From assembly GCA_016235085.1 (NCBI GenBank), contig JACRMA010000002.1:1-50247 (forward strand): a stretch of 50,247 nt of DNA, given 5' to 3'. The notes under the pieces are model-generated. The model was not told where the DNA came from. It saw only the letters and a program-made list of their open reading frames with translations, and searched no databases. Position 1 is the stretch's first letter. Each line of letters opens with the position of its first letter. Positions 7,911 to 18,834 of this stretch are shown in pieces. The position numbers and the translations under genes are program-made. The DNA is from Candidatus Zixiibacteriota bacterium. Lineage in GTDB: Bacteria > Zixibacteria > MSB-5A5 > WJJR01.

Positions 7911-9539
7911 TCACTGCCCGGGTTGCTGCCACAACCCCGGATTGATTCGGTAGATCGTGAGGACATTCTGCCGATCCCGGCTGAGCGCCTCCCACCGTCG
8001 CATCGTGCCAATTCCCCCGACAACCTGTTCGGCAAGGAAATAGTCGGAAGCATAAAAGTCACTGGGTACGGAAAGGAGCGAATCCAGGTAGGGGAGAAAA
8101 CTCCCGCGCTGACCGGCAAGAAAAGACTCGGGAGACGCTGATGCTGCCGAACCCAGGTGCTGGCGGTTCTCGACTGTAACAACGTCGAGTACACGATCCG
8201 AGGCCAGCCATTTAACCCCCGGCTTCACGCCCCAGAAAGTGAAGGGATATGACTTCAAGGTCCCCCGCCGCCCATAGAAAGGCACCGGCCAGATGTATGA
8301 GGAGATCACGCCGCCCTCCGGGGCGATCTCTGCCAGCCGGGTCAACGCCTGCGGATAGCAGGTCGGGATTCTGAGATGACGCGCCGGACCATCGGAGGCA
8401 ACCAGAATCGGGATACTCAACATGGCCGCCAGCACCGACGCCATGGTCCAACGTGCGACCGGCCGCGAACTCCGGAGCCGCTCCCGGCTCCACGCAAATG
8501 CGCGGCTGATGACGACCGCGACAGGAATCGCCACCAACGGGAACGGGACGGCAAAAAACCGCAGCGCCTTGAGCGGTCCAAATACCGAGTAGAACGCGAT
8601 TGGAACAATGGCCAGGACAAGAGCCACGAGAAGAGACCTGACGCGCGACTCTCCCAAATTGCCCAGGCGCTCGCGAACTGGAGCCAGCAATAAGGATACC
8701 GCGGCGGCGACGATCGCCAATCCCATTCCAAATCGAAGCAGGAAGTACAGTAAAACGGGGGATACGTGCAGTCCCATGATCTGCCCGTGAACAAACAGGT
8801 AGCTCCACAGGTAGTCGCCAAAGGGACGGTGAACCAGAATCAACAACGCTGGAATCGATGCTGCAACCAGTGCGACACGGCCGGCAAAAGCCACTCGATG
8901 GCGCCAGGGCCGATTGTGTTCGAGGAGAACCTCGATCAGAACCACCGCAACCACCACCGGAGGTATCCACTTGAAATCAATCAGGGCCAGGCAGCCAATG
9001 GCCAGGCCAGCGGCCAACCAGCGGCGCCGGTCATAGCTGATCCACAACAGCGAAAAGAAACAGGCCGCCATCGTGGTCGGCCCCGCCTCCGCGACATATT
9101 TCCCGAATAGCGGTGAGTAGGCCAGGAGAGCCGCAGCGATCAGACCGGCGATTCCTCCAAACCGGCGAAGAACGGCCAAGCCGATCACCCCGATGGTCAG
9201 GAGCCACCACAAGGTGGATAAGTACATGGCGCCGCGGTCGCCCAGCAACGCGACCGCCCCTGCCAATGACCAACCGTAACCTGGCTTGGCCGCCGCGTAA
9301 TGCATGTCACCGGTGAATCTGCCCGCGAGCACACCGGGGGTGGTCACGTCGACCATGTAGATGGCTTCGTCCCAGAATCGGGGAAAGAATTCCTGCGGGT
9401 AGGATCGCCAGACGTCGATGAGCGCCCACGCAATCACCAGCACAAGAACGATAACCGCCGGGAGGCGCACCGGCGATCCTTCGTAAGACGGATCAATCCC
9501 GCTTGAGGCCGTTTCCATCGGGGGGGGCCCGGCAGGCAT
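7911..9539 (-). CDS. Multi-pass membrane protein, GT-C glycosyltransferase-like (copy 1)
   Basis: 542-aa paralogue of the downstream gene. After a 25-residue hydrophilic start, the first membrane helix (about 28-46) leads into WRSYPQEFFPRFWDEAIYM, the same acidic loop as in its partner. It also has AEAGPTTMAA, IDFKWIPPVV, GPLKALRFFAVPFPLV and the C-terminal SVPSDFYASDYF. About ten membrane segments are predicted by eye, followed by a soluble C-terminal domain. It begins 18 bp after the glyS stop, so it is probably co-transcribed with glyS, and ends 57 bp before its duplicate. The acidic-loop GT-C assignment is by general architecture only and another membrane function cannot be excluded. Confidence 0.75.
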   Translation of the reverse strand: MPAGPPPMETASSGIDPSYEGSPVRLPAVIVLVLVIAWALIDVWRSYPQEFFPRFWDEAIYMVDVTTPGVLAGRFTGDMHYAAAKPGYGWSLAGAVALLGDRGAMYLSTLWWLLTIGVIGLAVLRRFGGIAGLIAAALLAYSPLFGKYVAEAGPTTMAACFFSLLWISYDRRRWLAAGLAIGCLALIDFKWIPPVVVAVVLIEVLLEHNRPWRHRVAFAGRVALVAASIPALLILVHRPFGDYLWSYLFVHGQIMGLHVSPVLLYFLLRFGMGLAIVAAAVSLLLAPVRERLGNLGESRVRSLLVALVLAIVPIAFYSVFGPLKALRFFAVPFPLVAIPVAVVISRAFAWSRERLRSSRPVARWTMASVLAAMLSIPILVASDGPARHLRIPTCYPQALTRLAEIAPEGGVISSYIWPVPFYGRRGTLKSYPFTFWGVKPGVKWLASDRVLDVVTVENRQHLGSAASASPESFLAGQRGSFLPYLDSLLSVPSDFYASDYFLAEQVVGGIGTMRRWEALSRDRQNVLTIYRINPGLWQQPGQ

Positions 9540-9557
9540 CGCAGCGCCGAGAGGTCC

Positions 9558-10904
9558 TTAGGCCAGCTTCTCGTCCAGCCAATTCGCCAACCGGTCCATC
9601 GGCAGGCGAATCTGCTCCATCGAGTCACGATCGCGGATCGTGACGGTCTGATCTTCCGCGGTCTGGGAATCGATCGTGACACAGTATGGTGTCCCGACTT
9701 CATCCATGCGGCGATACCGGCGTCCGACCGCGCCCTTGTCGTCATAGAAGGTCTTGAACTTGCGGCGCAAATCGGCATCCAGTTTCAAAGCGGTTTCCGG
9801 CATCCCGTCGCGATTGACCAGCGGGAAGATTGCGACTTTAATCGGAGCGATGCGCGGATCGAGGCGAATCACGACCCGCATCTCCCCTTTGACTTCCTCT
9901 TCACGATAGCCATCGACCAGGCAAACAAGGGTAGATCGATCCGCACCGGCGGAGGTCTCGATTATGTAGGGGACAAACCGTACGCGCGTTTCCTCGTCGA
10001 AGTATGTCAGATCGACGCCGGTCGCTTCCTTGTGGCGGCTCAGATCGAAATCGGTACGGTTGTGAATGCCTTCGAATTCCTTCCAGCCGAATGGAAACTC
10101 GTACTCGATATCGAAAGCATCCTTGGCGTAATGCGCCAATTCACCGGGGCCGTGCTGGTGAAACCGCATCTTCTCGCGGCGTATGCCCAGATTCAAATAC
10201 CAGTTCAGCCGCTCTTCCTTCCAGTACTCGAACCACTTCAAGTCGTCCTTGGGGTCGATGAAGAACTGCATCTCCATTTGCTCAAACTCGCGTGAGCGGA
10301 AGATAAAATTCCCCGGAGAAATCTCGTTGCGGAACGCCTTCCCAATCTGGGCAATGCCGAAGGGGACCTTCCGGCGCATTGGCTGCATCACGTTCAGGAA
10401 ATTGACATAAATGCCCTGCGCCGTTTCGGGGCGCAAAAAGACGATATTGGCTTCATCCTCGACTGGTCCCATGAATGTCTTGAACATCAGATTGAATTGC
10501 CGCGCCTCGGTGAATTTCCCCTCGGCATGGCACTTGGAGGCTTTTCGTCCCTTGTACGCCGGGCTGCCGCACATCGACTCTTCGAGCTGATCGAGGCGGA
10601 ACCGCGATTTGCATTCCTTGCAGTCAACCAGCGGATCGGTGAAACCCGCGACGTGCCCGGAGGTCTCCCATACTTTGGGATGCATCAGAATGGCAGCGTC
10701 GAGTCCCTCGACATCATCGCGCCGGTGGGTCATGGTTCTCCACCAGTGATCCTTGATGTTGCGCTTCAACTCCACACCCAGTGGCCCGAAATCCCAGCAG
10801 GAATTGATGCCGCCGTAGATCTCCGACGAGCCGAATACGAACCCCTTTCGCTTGCACAGCGAGACAATCTTGTCCATCGTTTGATCGGTACCGGGCTTGG
10901 CCAC
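9558..10904 (-). CDS. glyS: Glycyl-tRNA synthetase, homodimeric type
   Basis: Charges tRNA-Gly with glycine; a class II synthetase of the single-chain alpha2 kind (also called glyQS). At 448 aa it matches the short bacterial form. N-terminal KRKGFVFGSSEIYGG and GFWDFGP-like CWDFGPLG segments bind the adenylate. Motif 2 is FRNEISPGNFIFRSREFEQMEMQFF beginning at Phe191 (given here in pieces: FRNEIS, REFEQMEMQFF). Motif 3 lies in SAGADRSTLVCLVDGY, and the C-terminal anticodon-binding domain ends with IRDRDSMEQIRLPMDRL. The start is GTG at 10904, overlapping the recO stop codon by one base (TAGTG), so the two are translationally coupled. No alpha/beta-type subunits are seen in the window. Confidence 0.97.
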   Translation of the reverse strand: MAKPGTDQTMDKIVSLCKRKGFVFGSSEIYGGINSCWDFGPLGVELKRNIKDHWWRTMTHRRDDVEGLDAAILMHPKVWETSGHVAGFTDPLVDCKECKSRFRLDQLEESMCGSPAYKGRKASKCHAEGKFTEARQFNLMFKTFMGPVEDEANIVFLRPETAQGIYVNFLNVMQPMRRKVPFGIAQIGKAFRNEISPGNFIFRSREFEQMEMQFFIDPKDDLKWFEYWKEERLNWYLNLGIRREKMRFHQHGPGELAHYAKDAFDIEYEFPFGWKEFEGIHNRTDFDLSRHKEATGVDLTYFDEETRVRFVPYIIETSAGADRSTLVCLVDGYREEEVKGEMRVVIRLDPRIAPIKVAIFPLVNRDGMPETALKLDADLRRKFKTFYDDKGAVGRRYRRMDEVGTPYCVTIDSQTAEDQTVTIRDRDSMEQIRLPMDRLANWLDEKLA

Positions 10905-11719
10905 TATGCCTCCATTTCGTCCGTTTCTTTCGACTTCCGGTGATTCACCTGCTCAACTGTGCCCACCCGCCGTGCGAATCCCAGCGATCTCAACCGGCTC
11001 CCGCCGAGATGGTACACAGTGAAATCCTCAATTGAAGCGGCTATCTCCTCCAGCGCGGCTGGATTGAGTTCCGCCTCATTAGGGTCCAATATCGGCTGGT
11101 GCTGGCGCTTTATCAACTCATTCAGCGCCTCCGGGGAGAGGACATGCGGTCGGCCGCCCTCGCGACGGCATTGCCGGCAAATGATCTTCCCGGCAATGGC
11201 ATCAAACACCACTCTCTGATCGGGGGCCGGTTTTCGTCCGCATCCGTCGCAGACGTCATACTCCGGACGGAATCCCAGACACCCAACCGCGCCCAGCATG
11301 AACCCCCAGAACTGGCGGGCAGCGAGCCGCTCGGGGAGCCGCGAAATCGACTCGAGCGTACTGCAAGCCAGGCCGAACAATTCCGGATCATTCTCCTCGT
11401 AGGTGTGCCGATAAAGGAATTCCCCCACGGCAAACCCGAAGGCCGCTCTGGTCAGGGACCCGGTAAGCCCCGTCCATGGTGCAATCGCTCGGCACGACGA
11501 GAGAAGCTGCAGTCTCTCATTCGGTTTCTTGTAGATCACGCACTCCGCCACCGACAGCGGCTCCAAATGCCCCCAAAACTGCGACTTGGGACGGTACGCA
11601 CCCTTGGCGATCACCGAGATGCGCCCCCAGGCACGCGTGTACAGGATGGCAATCTTGGAAGTTTCCGAGAACTTCTGCACCGTCAGGCAGATCGCCTCAG
11701 TGACGGCAGGTCCGGGCAT
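10904..11719 (-). CDS. recO: DNA repair protein RecO
   Basis: Loads RecA onto SSB-coated single-stranded DNA together with RecR in the RecFOR gap-repair pathway. The 271-aa protein begins with an OB-fold domain (residues about 8-85, with TRAWGRISVIAKGAYRPKS), continues with a helical domain, and contains a zinc site CDGCG..CRQC around residues 155-190. The C-terminal part ends RSLGFARRV followed by a polar tail. RecO sits 6 bp after the divIC-like gene and overlaps glyS by one base, giving a compact divIC-recO-glyS unit. Identification rests on overall layout and the four-cysteine site and is good. Confidence 0.92.
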   Translation of the reverse strand: MPGPAVTEAICLTVQKFSETSKIAILYTRAWGRISVIAKGAYRPKSQFWGHLEPLSVAECVIYKKPNERLQLLSSCRAIAPWTGLTGSLTRAAFGFAVGEFLYRHTYEENDPELFGLACSTLESISRLPERLAARQFWGFMLGAVGCLGFRPEYDVCDGCGRKPAPDQRVVFDAIAGKIICRQCRREGGRPHVLSPEALNELIKRQHQPILDPNEAELNPAALEEIAASIEDFTVYHLGGSRLRSLGFARRVGTVEQVNHRKSKETDEMEA

Positions 11720-11725
11720 GGCGGC

Positions 11726-12121
11726 TCACGGTGTGGGCTTTTCGATTTCGTAGATGACTTCGCCCGGCCGCGACAGATGGTATTCGGTGCGGGCCACTTT
11801 CTCGATGTACGTTGTATCGGATTCGAGCATTCGCCGGCGCGTGTCCAAAGACATGACTTGCGCTGCTAACCGGGTGTCACGGCGTGTCAGCGTGCGCTCG
11901 GAGCGCCGCAGATCCATCATCTTCAGAATCCCCATATTCCCGGCGACAAACACATAGAGCAGCACGGCGCAGCCGATCACCCGAAGTATCAATCGCGTCT
12001 TCGGTGGCAGACCACCGCGTTCGCGGTCAAATACGGCGCGTTGAAACGCGGTAACGGCCACAGGTCCGCTTTGGCGGCGCCGTTCCTGACGGGACAGACG
12101 ATGGGGTGGACGATTCATCAT
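11726..12121 (-). CDS. Septum formation initiator family protein (DivIC/FtsB-like)
   Basis: Small bitopic division protein of the DivIC/FtsB/FtsL class that links early and late divisome proteins at the cytoplasmic membrane. About 55 basic cytosolic residues come first (RLSRQERRRQ). A single membrane helix around VIGCAVLLYVFVAGNMGIL and a short periplasmic coiled coil (LRRSERTLTRRDTRLAAQV) follow. The family end signature VARTEYHLSRPGEVIYEIE closes the 131-aa protein. I place the start at 12121 (MMNRPP), 19 bp after the eno stop; a longer frame to 12175 would overlap eno. Enolase next to an ftsB/divIC gene is a recurrent bacterial arrangement, which supports the call. Confidence 0.88.
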   Translation of the reverse strand: MMNRPPHRLSRQERRRQSGPVAVTAFQRAVFDRERGGLPPKTRLILRVIGCAVLLYVFVAGNMGILKMMDLRRSERTLTRRDTRLAAQVMSLDTRRRMLESDTTYIEKVARTEYHLSRPGEVIYEIEKPTP

Positions 12122-12140
12122 GGGATCTGACTCAACGGCC

Positions 12141-13496
<1,356 letters not shown>

Positions 13497-13566
13497 TCAC
13501 AAAGAAAGTGGCCGGTCCACATGCGTCAATGGAATTCGTGGCCTGAACCTGGGAGTGCCGATACCG

Positions 13567-15720
13567 CTACAGAAGTTGCCTTCGCCGCCGGACAAACCAC
13601 TCTGCCAGAAGCGTAGCAATGAAAATGCCGAGCAGGAGCGATTGGTTCCACAACGGCACCTCGTGGACCGTCTGCCGTACGGAAGCGGTCCAATCAAGGG
13701 AATCCAGGACGGCCGGTGACTCGTTCTCAGTGTAGTACCGTCCCCCGGATTGGCGCGCCAGGGCGCGGAGACCAGTCTCATTCAACCCGGTGGCTTGCTG
13801 TTCGAGGCCGTAAGGCTCCACCCGAAACACACCACCGGTCAGCGGCATGACGGTACTATCAACCTTCGCCTGGCCATCGTAGCGGTAGGTGCCCGGCGCA
13901 AGATGAGTCACGCGACCCTCAAAGCGATCCCCGGAGCCTGGAGGCAAAAACACACTCAACGACTCGTGGGCCGCCGAATCTGACCAGACGTGCGCAGTGA
14001 CCTCGGCCCGATCCATAAAACGGTAGACTTCATCGTAGACCGAGCCACTGAGGATAATCGGTTCGCCGACATGGTAAACCTGCTGGTCGGAGCGTACCGC
14101 CAGCCGGTCAGTCTCATCGCGCAGCGACAGCCAATAGACGGCGTTGCTCCAGAAGGCTTCGTACTCCCGGGCGGTCATTCCGGCCCCGGCGCGGTCAGCC
14201 GCCCACCGCCAGAACGGGCCGCCGGAAACCACCAGCGACTTGCCACCACGGGAGACACGGGTCCAAATCGCCGGGCACTCTTCACCCGAAACGCTCCTCC
14301 CCGACCGCACCAGCACATCCGCATTGGCAGGCAACCCGCCGATGCAAACCATATCTGTCCATGGCGGACGGTCGGACCAAAGTGCACTCGTCTTGGCCCA
14401 ATCACTGGCCGGATCGAGCCGGATAATCGGGTGATTCTGCCGCGTCGATTGGGGTCGCAGAGGGAATTCTCCGGTCAGCGTGACCGGATCCCCCCTGAGG
14501 AACTCAAATGGATATGCCGTTGAACGCGGTGCCCCCTCGGTGAATCGTTTGTTGAGGATGAATGCGACTCCGTGACCGGGCGCGCTAAACTGGGCGGCAT
14601 GAGGCGACCACACAGTCTCCAATTGCTGCCGCGACAGATGCATAAAGACAACGACGTCAGCGTCATTCCAATCCGAGGCCGTCGGCATGGCGTGCCCTAT
14701 CGCCGGCTTGGACAGGATGATCGGGATCAATTCGATCCGTGACTGCCGTTCGAGGAACCGCTTGAGGTAGGAGAACTCCCAGTCCAGTTCTCCGGCAAAA
14801 AGCAGCACTTTGATCCGGCCCTTGAGGACACGGACAAACAGCGAACGGCCGGCGGCCGGATTGGCCCGGCCATCGGCGCCGACGACATCTATGCGGAAAT
14901 CGTGGACACCGGGTGAATCCACTACAGTGGACATCGTAAAAGGGGTCCTCGCCCCGCCGCTGCCCAACTCGGCTGGCTGCTGAAGAAGGGTCCGGCCATG
15001 ACGGGTCAGTCGGAGGGTGGCCTTCTGATCCCCGGCTCCGCCCTGGAGCGCCCCGGTAATCTCAAAGGACTTCCCCGTCAGCGCGACCTCCGGTGCGGTG
15101 GCCTCGATTACTCTTGCCTCGGTACCGGCAGTCTTGCCGAATCCAACCGTGACGACAGGAACTCCCAATCGCGACACCGCCTCGGCGGGATCGGTTCCCC
15201 GGTTGTTCGCCCCATCCGATAGGACCACAACCGCGCGCGGATTCAATTCCCTCAATTGGCGGGTGAGGCCGAGAAGTGCGTCCCCGAGATCGGTCGACAT
15301 TCCAAACGAGTCGGGGAGTGCCGACTGCGCGCTCAGCGACTCCGCAAAAGTGTACTGGTGAATGGCGGCCCGGTCCTTCATGGAACTCAGAATGCGATCC
15401 GCGTACGAGCCCGCACGATCATAACGCGCATCCTTCAGATCGTCGAGCTCCTTCATACTGGCGGAGTGGTCGGTCACCACGATCAGGTCGTGAAGCTGGC
15501 GCTGGGTCTTGATGGCCGCCCAAAGCGCATCGGCCAGGGCCAGGAATAGCGCAACTGCAGCAATTGTGCGAAGTGCCATCAGAGGGAACTTGACCGGCCG
15601 GCGAAGGGGTGGAACAGTCCGCCGGTAGTAGAAAACGATGCCGACGAGTGCCAACAGCAACGCCAGCGCAGCCCAGTACCAGCCGGACGAGGTCAAACGT
15701 ATGAGCGCGAGTAAGGTCAT
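13567..15720 (-). CDS. VWA-domain membrane protein with GATase1-like middle domain
   Basis: Function unknown. The 717-aa protein has two N-terminal membrane helices (residues about 14-32 and 47-66), then a von Willebrand A domain with a complete metal site: Asp84, Ser86 and Ser88 in DHSASM, a Thr in MSTDLGDAL near residue 140, and SDGANN near 167. A beta-rich part (residues 210-300) leads to a segment VLLFAGELDWEFSYLKRFL like the class I glutamine-amidotransferase fold seen in similar batch proteins; a single helix LLLGIFIATLLAEWF and RRRRQLL close it. Proteins of this build commonly sit in the membrane with the VWA domain outside. It follows the polyprenyl synthase by 142 bp. No MoxR ATPase or DUF58 partner is seen here. 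Confidence 0.8.
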   Translation of the reverse strand: MTLLALIRLTSSGWYWAALALLLALVGIVFYYRRTVPPLRRPVKFPLMALRTIAAVALFLALADALWAAIKTQRQLHDLIVVTDHSASMKELDDLKDARYDRAGSYADRILSSMKDRAAIHQYTFAESLSAQSALPDSFGMSTDLGDALLGLTRQLRELNPRAVVVLSDGANNRGTDPAEAVSRLGVPVVTVGFGKTAGTEARVIEATAPEVALTGKSFEITGALQGGAGDQKATLRLTRHGRTLLQQPAELGSGGARTPFTMSTVVDSPGVHDFRIDVVGADGRANPAAGRSLFVRVLKGRIKVLLFAGELDWEFSYLKRFLERQSRIELIPIILSKPAIGHAMPTASDWNDADVVVFMHLSRQQLETVWSPHAAQFSAPGHGVAFILNKRFTEGAPRSTAYPFEFLRGDPVTLTGEFPLRPQSTRQNHPIIRLDPASDWAKTSALWSDRPPWTDMVCIGGLPANADVLVRSGRSVSGEECPAIWTRVSRGGKSLVVSGGPFWRWAADRAGAGMTAREYEAFWSNAVYWLSLRDETDRLAVRSDQQVYHVGEPIILSGSVYDEVYRFMDRAEVTAHVWSDSAAHESLSVFLPPGSGDRFEGRVTHLAPGTYRYDGQAKVDSTVMPLTGGVFRVEPYGLEQQATGLNETGLRALARQSGGRYYTENESPAVLDSLDWTASVRQTVHEVPLWNQSLLLGIFIATLLAEWFVRRRRQLL

Positions 15721-15862
15721 GGCTGCTGGCGGCCCAGCTTATGTGTCACCGAGCAACGGATGCTTCTACACTCCGGCAGGCATCCCGTTGGCAGGAAATT
15801 GGCGTCTGGAGTCACACGGCAACAGTGGGAGCGAAGAATTCATCCGCCGGTTTGGCCCTGAG

Positions 15863-16840
15863 TCACGACTGGCGGCTGACGACGTGATTAACGACTGCCT
15901 CCAACGCCAGCTTGTGATCCGAATCGCCGGCGTCTTTGATGATCTCGAGTGCCCGGGCGCAATACTCCTCGGCGCGCCCGCGGGCATAGGCGAATCCTCC
16001 GTACCGTTCGACAAAGCCGACAACTTCCGAAAGACTGCTTTCGGCGTGGCCGTTGGAGATGTGCTCCAGGATGTGGCGGCGTTCCGACTCCGGCCCGTGC
16101 TTAAGCGCAAAGATCAAGGGAAGTGTGACTTTCCCTTCCCTCAGATCATTGCCGACAGGTTTGCCGGTAAGAGATTGGTCGCCCACATAATCCAAAAGAT
16201 CGTCGGCTATCTGAAATCCAAGCCCCACCGACTCGCCAAACTGCCGGAAACGCGAGGCCCAGCGATCGGTCCCGCTGAGCAGAGACCCCGACTCGCAAGC
16301 CGCGGCAAACAGAGACGCCGTCTAGTCGCCGATGATGCGGAGATAGCCGGATTCCTCAAGCTGGAAGTTCCGAACCTCCTGAACCTGCAGCAGTTCCCCG
16401 ACCGCCACGCGTTCGGTGGCGTGGGAGATGGAATCGAGAATGCGGGCATCGCCCAGGCGCACCATGATTCGGAACGCCTTGGCGAACAGGTGATCGCCCA
16501 TTAAGACGGCCGAGAGGTTGCCCCAGAGACGATTCACCGCAGGTCGGCCGCGGCGTTGCTCCGCGCCATCGTTCACATCGTCATGCAAGAGCGTCGCGGT
16601 ATGGATCAATTCGATGGCCACTGCCCCGTCAATTGGTGTCGGCCTCTCCCCGGTGCGGGCAATCGAGGAGGTCAAAAGGTACATCGCCGGGCGAATCCTC
16701 TTGCCGGGCGACGCCAGGACATGGGCGGCCATAGCCCCGATCAGACCGGCATGGTCGCCCAGCGCGGCGGCAAATGCCTCCTCAAAATCCCGCAGCCCAT
16801 CAGCAATCGGCGCGAGAGTCTTTTGAAGCGTTTTTTCCAT
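15863..16840 (-). pseudogene. Polyprenyl synthetase interrupted by in-frame TAG
   Basis: Trans-isoprenyl diphosphate synthase frame, 326 codons from the ATG at 16840 (GAAGGAT four bases upstream). Such enzymes extend allylic diphosphates to make quinone side chains. The first aspartate-rich motif DDVND (codons 87-91), the lysine/arginine motif GKRIRPA and the second aspartate motif DDLLD (codons 213-217) are all intact and in one frame. The only lesion is a TAG at codon 173 (16322-16324) exactly where the family has lysine in the GD-K-TASLF motif; AAG to TAG is a one-base change. TAG ends other genes here (recO, secG), so genome-wide recoding is unlikely. Either a recent nonsense mutation, a sequence error or readthrough. 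If truncated, the 172-aa fragment lacks the second catalytic motif. Confidence 0.85.
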
Positions 16841-17021
16841 CTGATCCTTCTTGAGCACAGGATCATACGGCAAGCCAAAGCGGCGAGTCAATGGAAAACC
16901 CCCGACGCACGGGCAAAACCTTGTTGTGCATATGGAGTTAGAGGACCCTGGCGGTCACGGAGAGTCCATAACGATGGGACAGCCGGACGTCGGCCGTGAC
17001 AGCCGCGCGCCACGAGTCTCG

Positions 17022-18794
17022 CTAACTGTGAGCCGTGACCATGAGGTCCTGCGAGGAAGTCTCGTCCAACACCGCAGCATCGCCAGCGTCCGCGCACCGG
17101 GGCAGGAGCACCCCCATGGTGGTGCCGCGTCCGGGCTGGCTTTCCACCGTGATTGCGCCGCCGATATTCTCGACGAGCCGGGACGTGATTGCCAGTCCCA
17201 GGCCGGTTCCGGTTGGCTTGGAGGACACGAACGGTTCGAACAGCCGGTGGCGGACCTCGGCCGGTATGCCGCCGCCGTTGTCGTGGACGGCGATGGAAAC
17301 CCACTGGGCCGGGTTGTTTCGGTCGGCATCGAACCTTGGATCAAAGGGCAACACGTGCGGGATTTCGACAATTACGGTCACGGCGCTGTCGGGACTCTCG
17401 CCTGCCTCGACGGCGTTGAAGACCAGGTTGATGAGGATCTGTTTCAGATGGTCGGCATCGGCCTGCACTGCCAGTGATTGGTCGGTTTGCCGCGTGCGCA
17501 ACTGGACCGGACGTCCCTGGAAATGCCGCCGCGTAATCTCGAGCACATCATCGATCACTGGAGCAACGCAGACCCGTCCGGCGACGGTGGGACGGATGCG
17601 CGCGTACATCAGGAAGTCCGTCAAGATCTTGTTCAGCCGGTCGGATTCCTTGACGATCAAGTTCAAGAGCCGCCGGTTGTCGCCTTCGAGTTTTAGTTCG
17701 TCGCGGAGCACCTCAACCGATCCCGAGATAGCCGCCAGAGGATTGCGGATTTCGTGGGCGATGGCTGCCGAGAGTTCGCCCACTGCCGCCAGGCGATCTT
17801 TTGCCCGCAACTTCTCTTCCAGCATCTTGGGCTCGGTCAAATCCTGGAAGATTCCGATGACGCCCCGGGCTTTCCCCTCGGCATCGGCAAGCACCGACGT
17901 CGACAGGCCAATCGGCGTCTTGGTGCCATCGGCGTGATCGATGGTCAGCTCGGTACGCGTGTCCATCTTCTGGGAGTGCAGCACCGTCTCGAGCCGGCTC
18001 ACCAGCTCAGGATATCGCCCCTCGAATGCCTCATGGAAGTGGCGTCCGCGCACCCGCCGTCCCGGAAGTCTGAGAATCTCCTCCGCTGCCCGGTTGAAAT
18101 AGACGATGCGTCCTTCCAGATCGACCGTAAAGATCCCGGAATTCAAATGCTTTAGAATGTCACCGGTCTCGAGTTTGGCTTCTTTTAGCGCCTCCGTAGT
18201 GTGTGCCAGCACTTCATCGTTCGAGGACAGTCGTTCCGCCAGATAGCCTCCGACAAACGCGCAGAGGTAAAAAATGCAAAGCCGCACGAATGCCGTGAAG
18301 AAGTCTTCATCCGACAGTTGCCGGACAGTCCCAAGCCACTGATTGGGCTGGAAGATCGAGAACCCGTGGCCGGAATCGATCCATACCACGACGCAGTAGG
18401 CCGCGGTCGCCGCCGATGCCACGAGGAGTGTTCCGACGAGGCGATAGGAGACCGCTGCCGAGATGATGGTCGTCAGATACAGGTAGAACGAGGGCGACCG
18501 GGTCCCGCCCGTATGCAAGACGATCAGCGAGACGACAACCAGTTCACAGGCGATTTGTGCCGCCCTCAGGACAGAGGCGAGCGGAGACGCCGCGTGCCGG
18601 CGTCCCATGAGCACCGCCAGGACCGCCGTGATTGTCGCCGTGGTGTAGATGATCAGCGAACTGGTGAGATACGGTGTCGTTCGAAGCAGCGGCCACGCCA
18701 GAGCTGTCGTCACGGCATAAGCCACGAGGCGCGTGCTGACCACCCAGGAAGGCCGCAGAGCAACTGCGGAATGGCGCCGGCTGTAGACAAACAT
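17022..18794 (-). CDS. Membrane sensor histidine kinase, PilS-like
   Basis: Two-component sensor of 590 aa. Six hydrophobic helices occupy residues about 25-190, followed by a PAS domain (about 215-320, with SGIFTVDLEGRIVYFNRAAEEIL). The dimerisation domain has phospho-acceptor His347 in AHEIRNPLAAI. An ATPase domain shows N box NLVFNAVEA, G1 DNGGGIP and G2 GTGLGLAI. The six-helix plus PAS layout and position directly downstream of pilB-pilT-pilC match PilS, which with the sigma-54 activator PilR controls pilin transcription. No response-regulator gene is adjacent or elsewhere in the window, so the partner is unknown. A perfect 11-bp stem hairpin separates it from pilC. The kinase call is firm, the PilS equivalence moderate. 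Confidence 0.9.
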   Translation of the reverse strand: MFVYSRRHSAVALRPSWVVSTRLVAYAVTTALAWPLLRTTPYLTSSLIIYTTATITAVLAVLMGRRHAASPLASVLRAAQIACELVVVSLIVLHTGGTRSPSFYLYLTTIISAAVSYRLVGTLLVASAATAAYCVVVWIDSGHGFSIFQPNQWLGTVRQLSDEDFFTAFVRLCIFYLCAFVGGYLAERLSSNDEVLAHTTEALKEAKLETGDILKHLNSGIFTVDLEGRIVYFNRAAEEILRLPGRRVRGRHFHEAFEGRYPELVSRLETVLHSQKMDTRTELTIDHADGTKTPIGLSTSVLADAEGKARGVIGIFQDLTEPKMLEEKLRAKDRLAAVGELSAAIAHEIRNPLAAISGSVEVLRDELKLEGDNRRLLNLIVKESDRLNKILTDFLMYARIRPTVAGRVCVAPVIDDVLEITRRHFQGRPVQLRTRQTDQSLAVQADADHLKQILINLVFNAVEAGESPDSAVTVIVEIPHVLPFDPRFDADRNNPAQWVSIAVHDNGGGIPAEVRHRLFEPFVSSKPTGTGLGLAITSRLVENIGGAITVESQPGRGTTMGVLLPRCADAGDAAVLDETSSQDLMVTAHS

Positions 18795-18834
18795 GGGAGG
18801 ATTTCCGGGCCCGGCCCTCAGGCAGCCTGGGGAA

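Noticed and set aside
15863-16228. Separate small gene for the C-terminal half of the polyprenyl synthase
   Set aside because: It starts in the middle of a conserved helix without a ribosome site, and the frame continues unbroken through the TAG.
16322-16324. Pyrrolysine or genome-wide TAG recoding
   Set aside because: secG, recO and the cyclophilin gene end in TAG without further family sequence after it, so TAG is a normal stop here.
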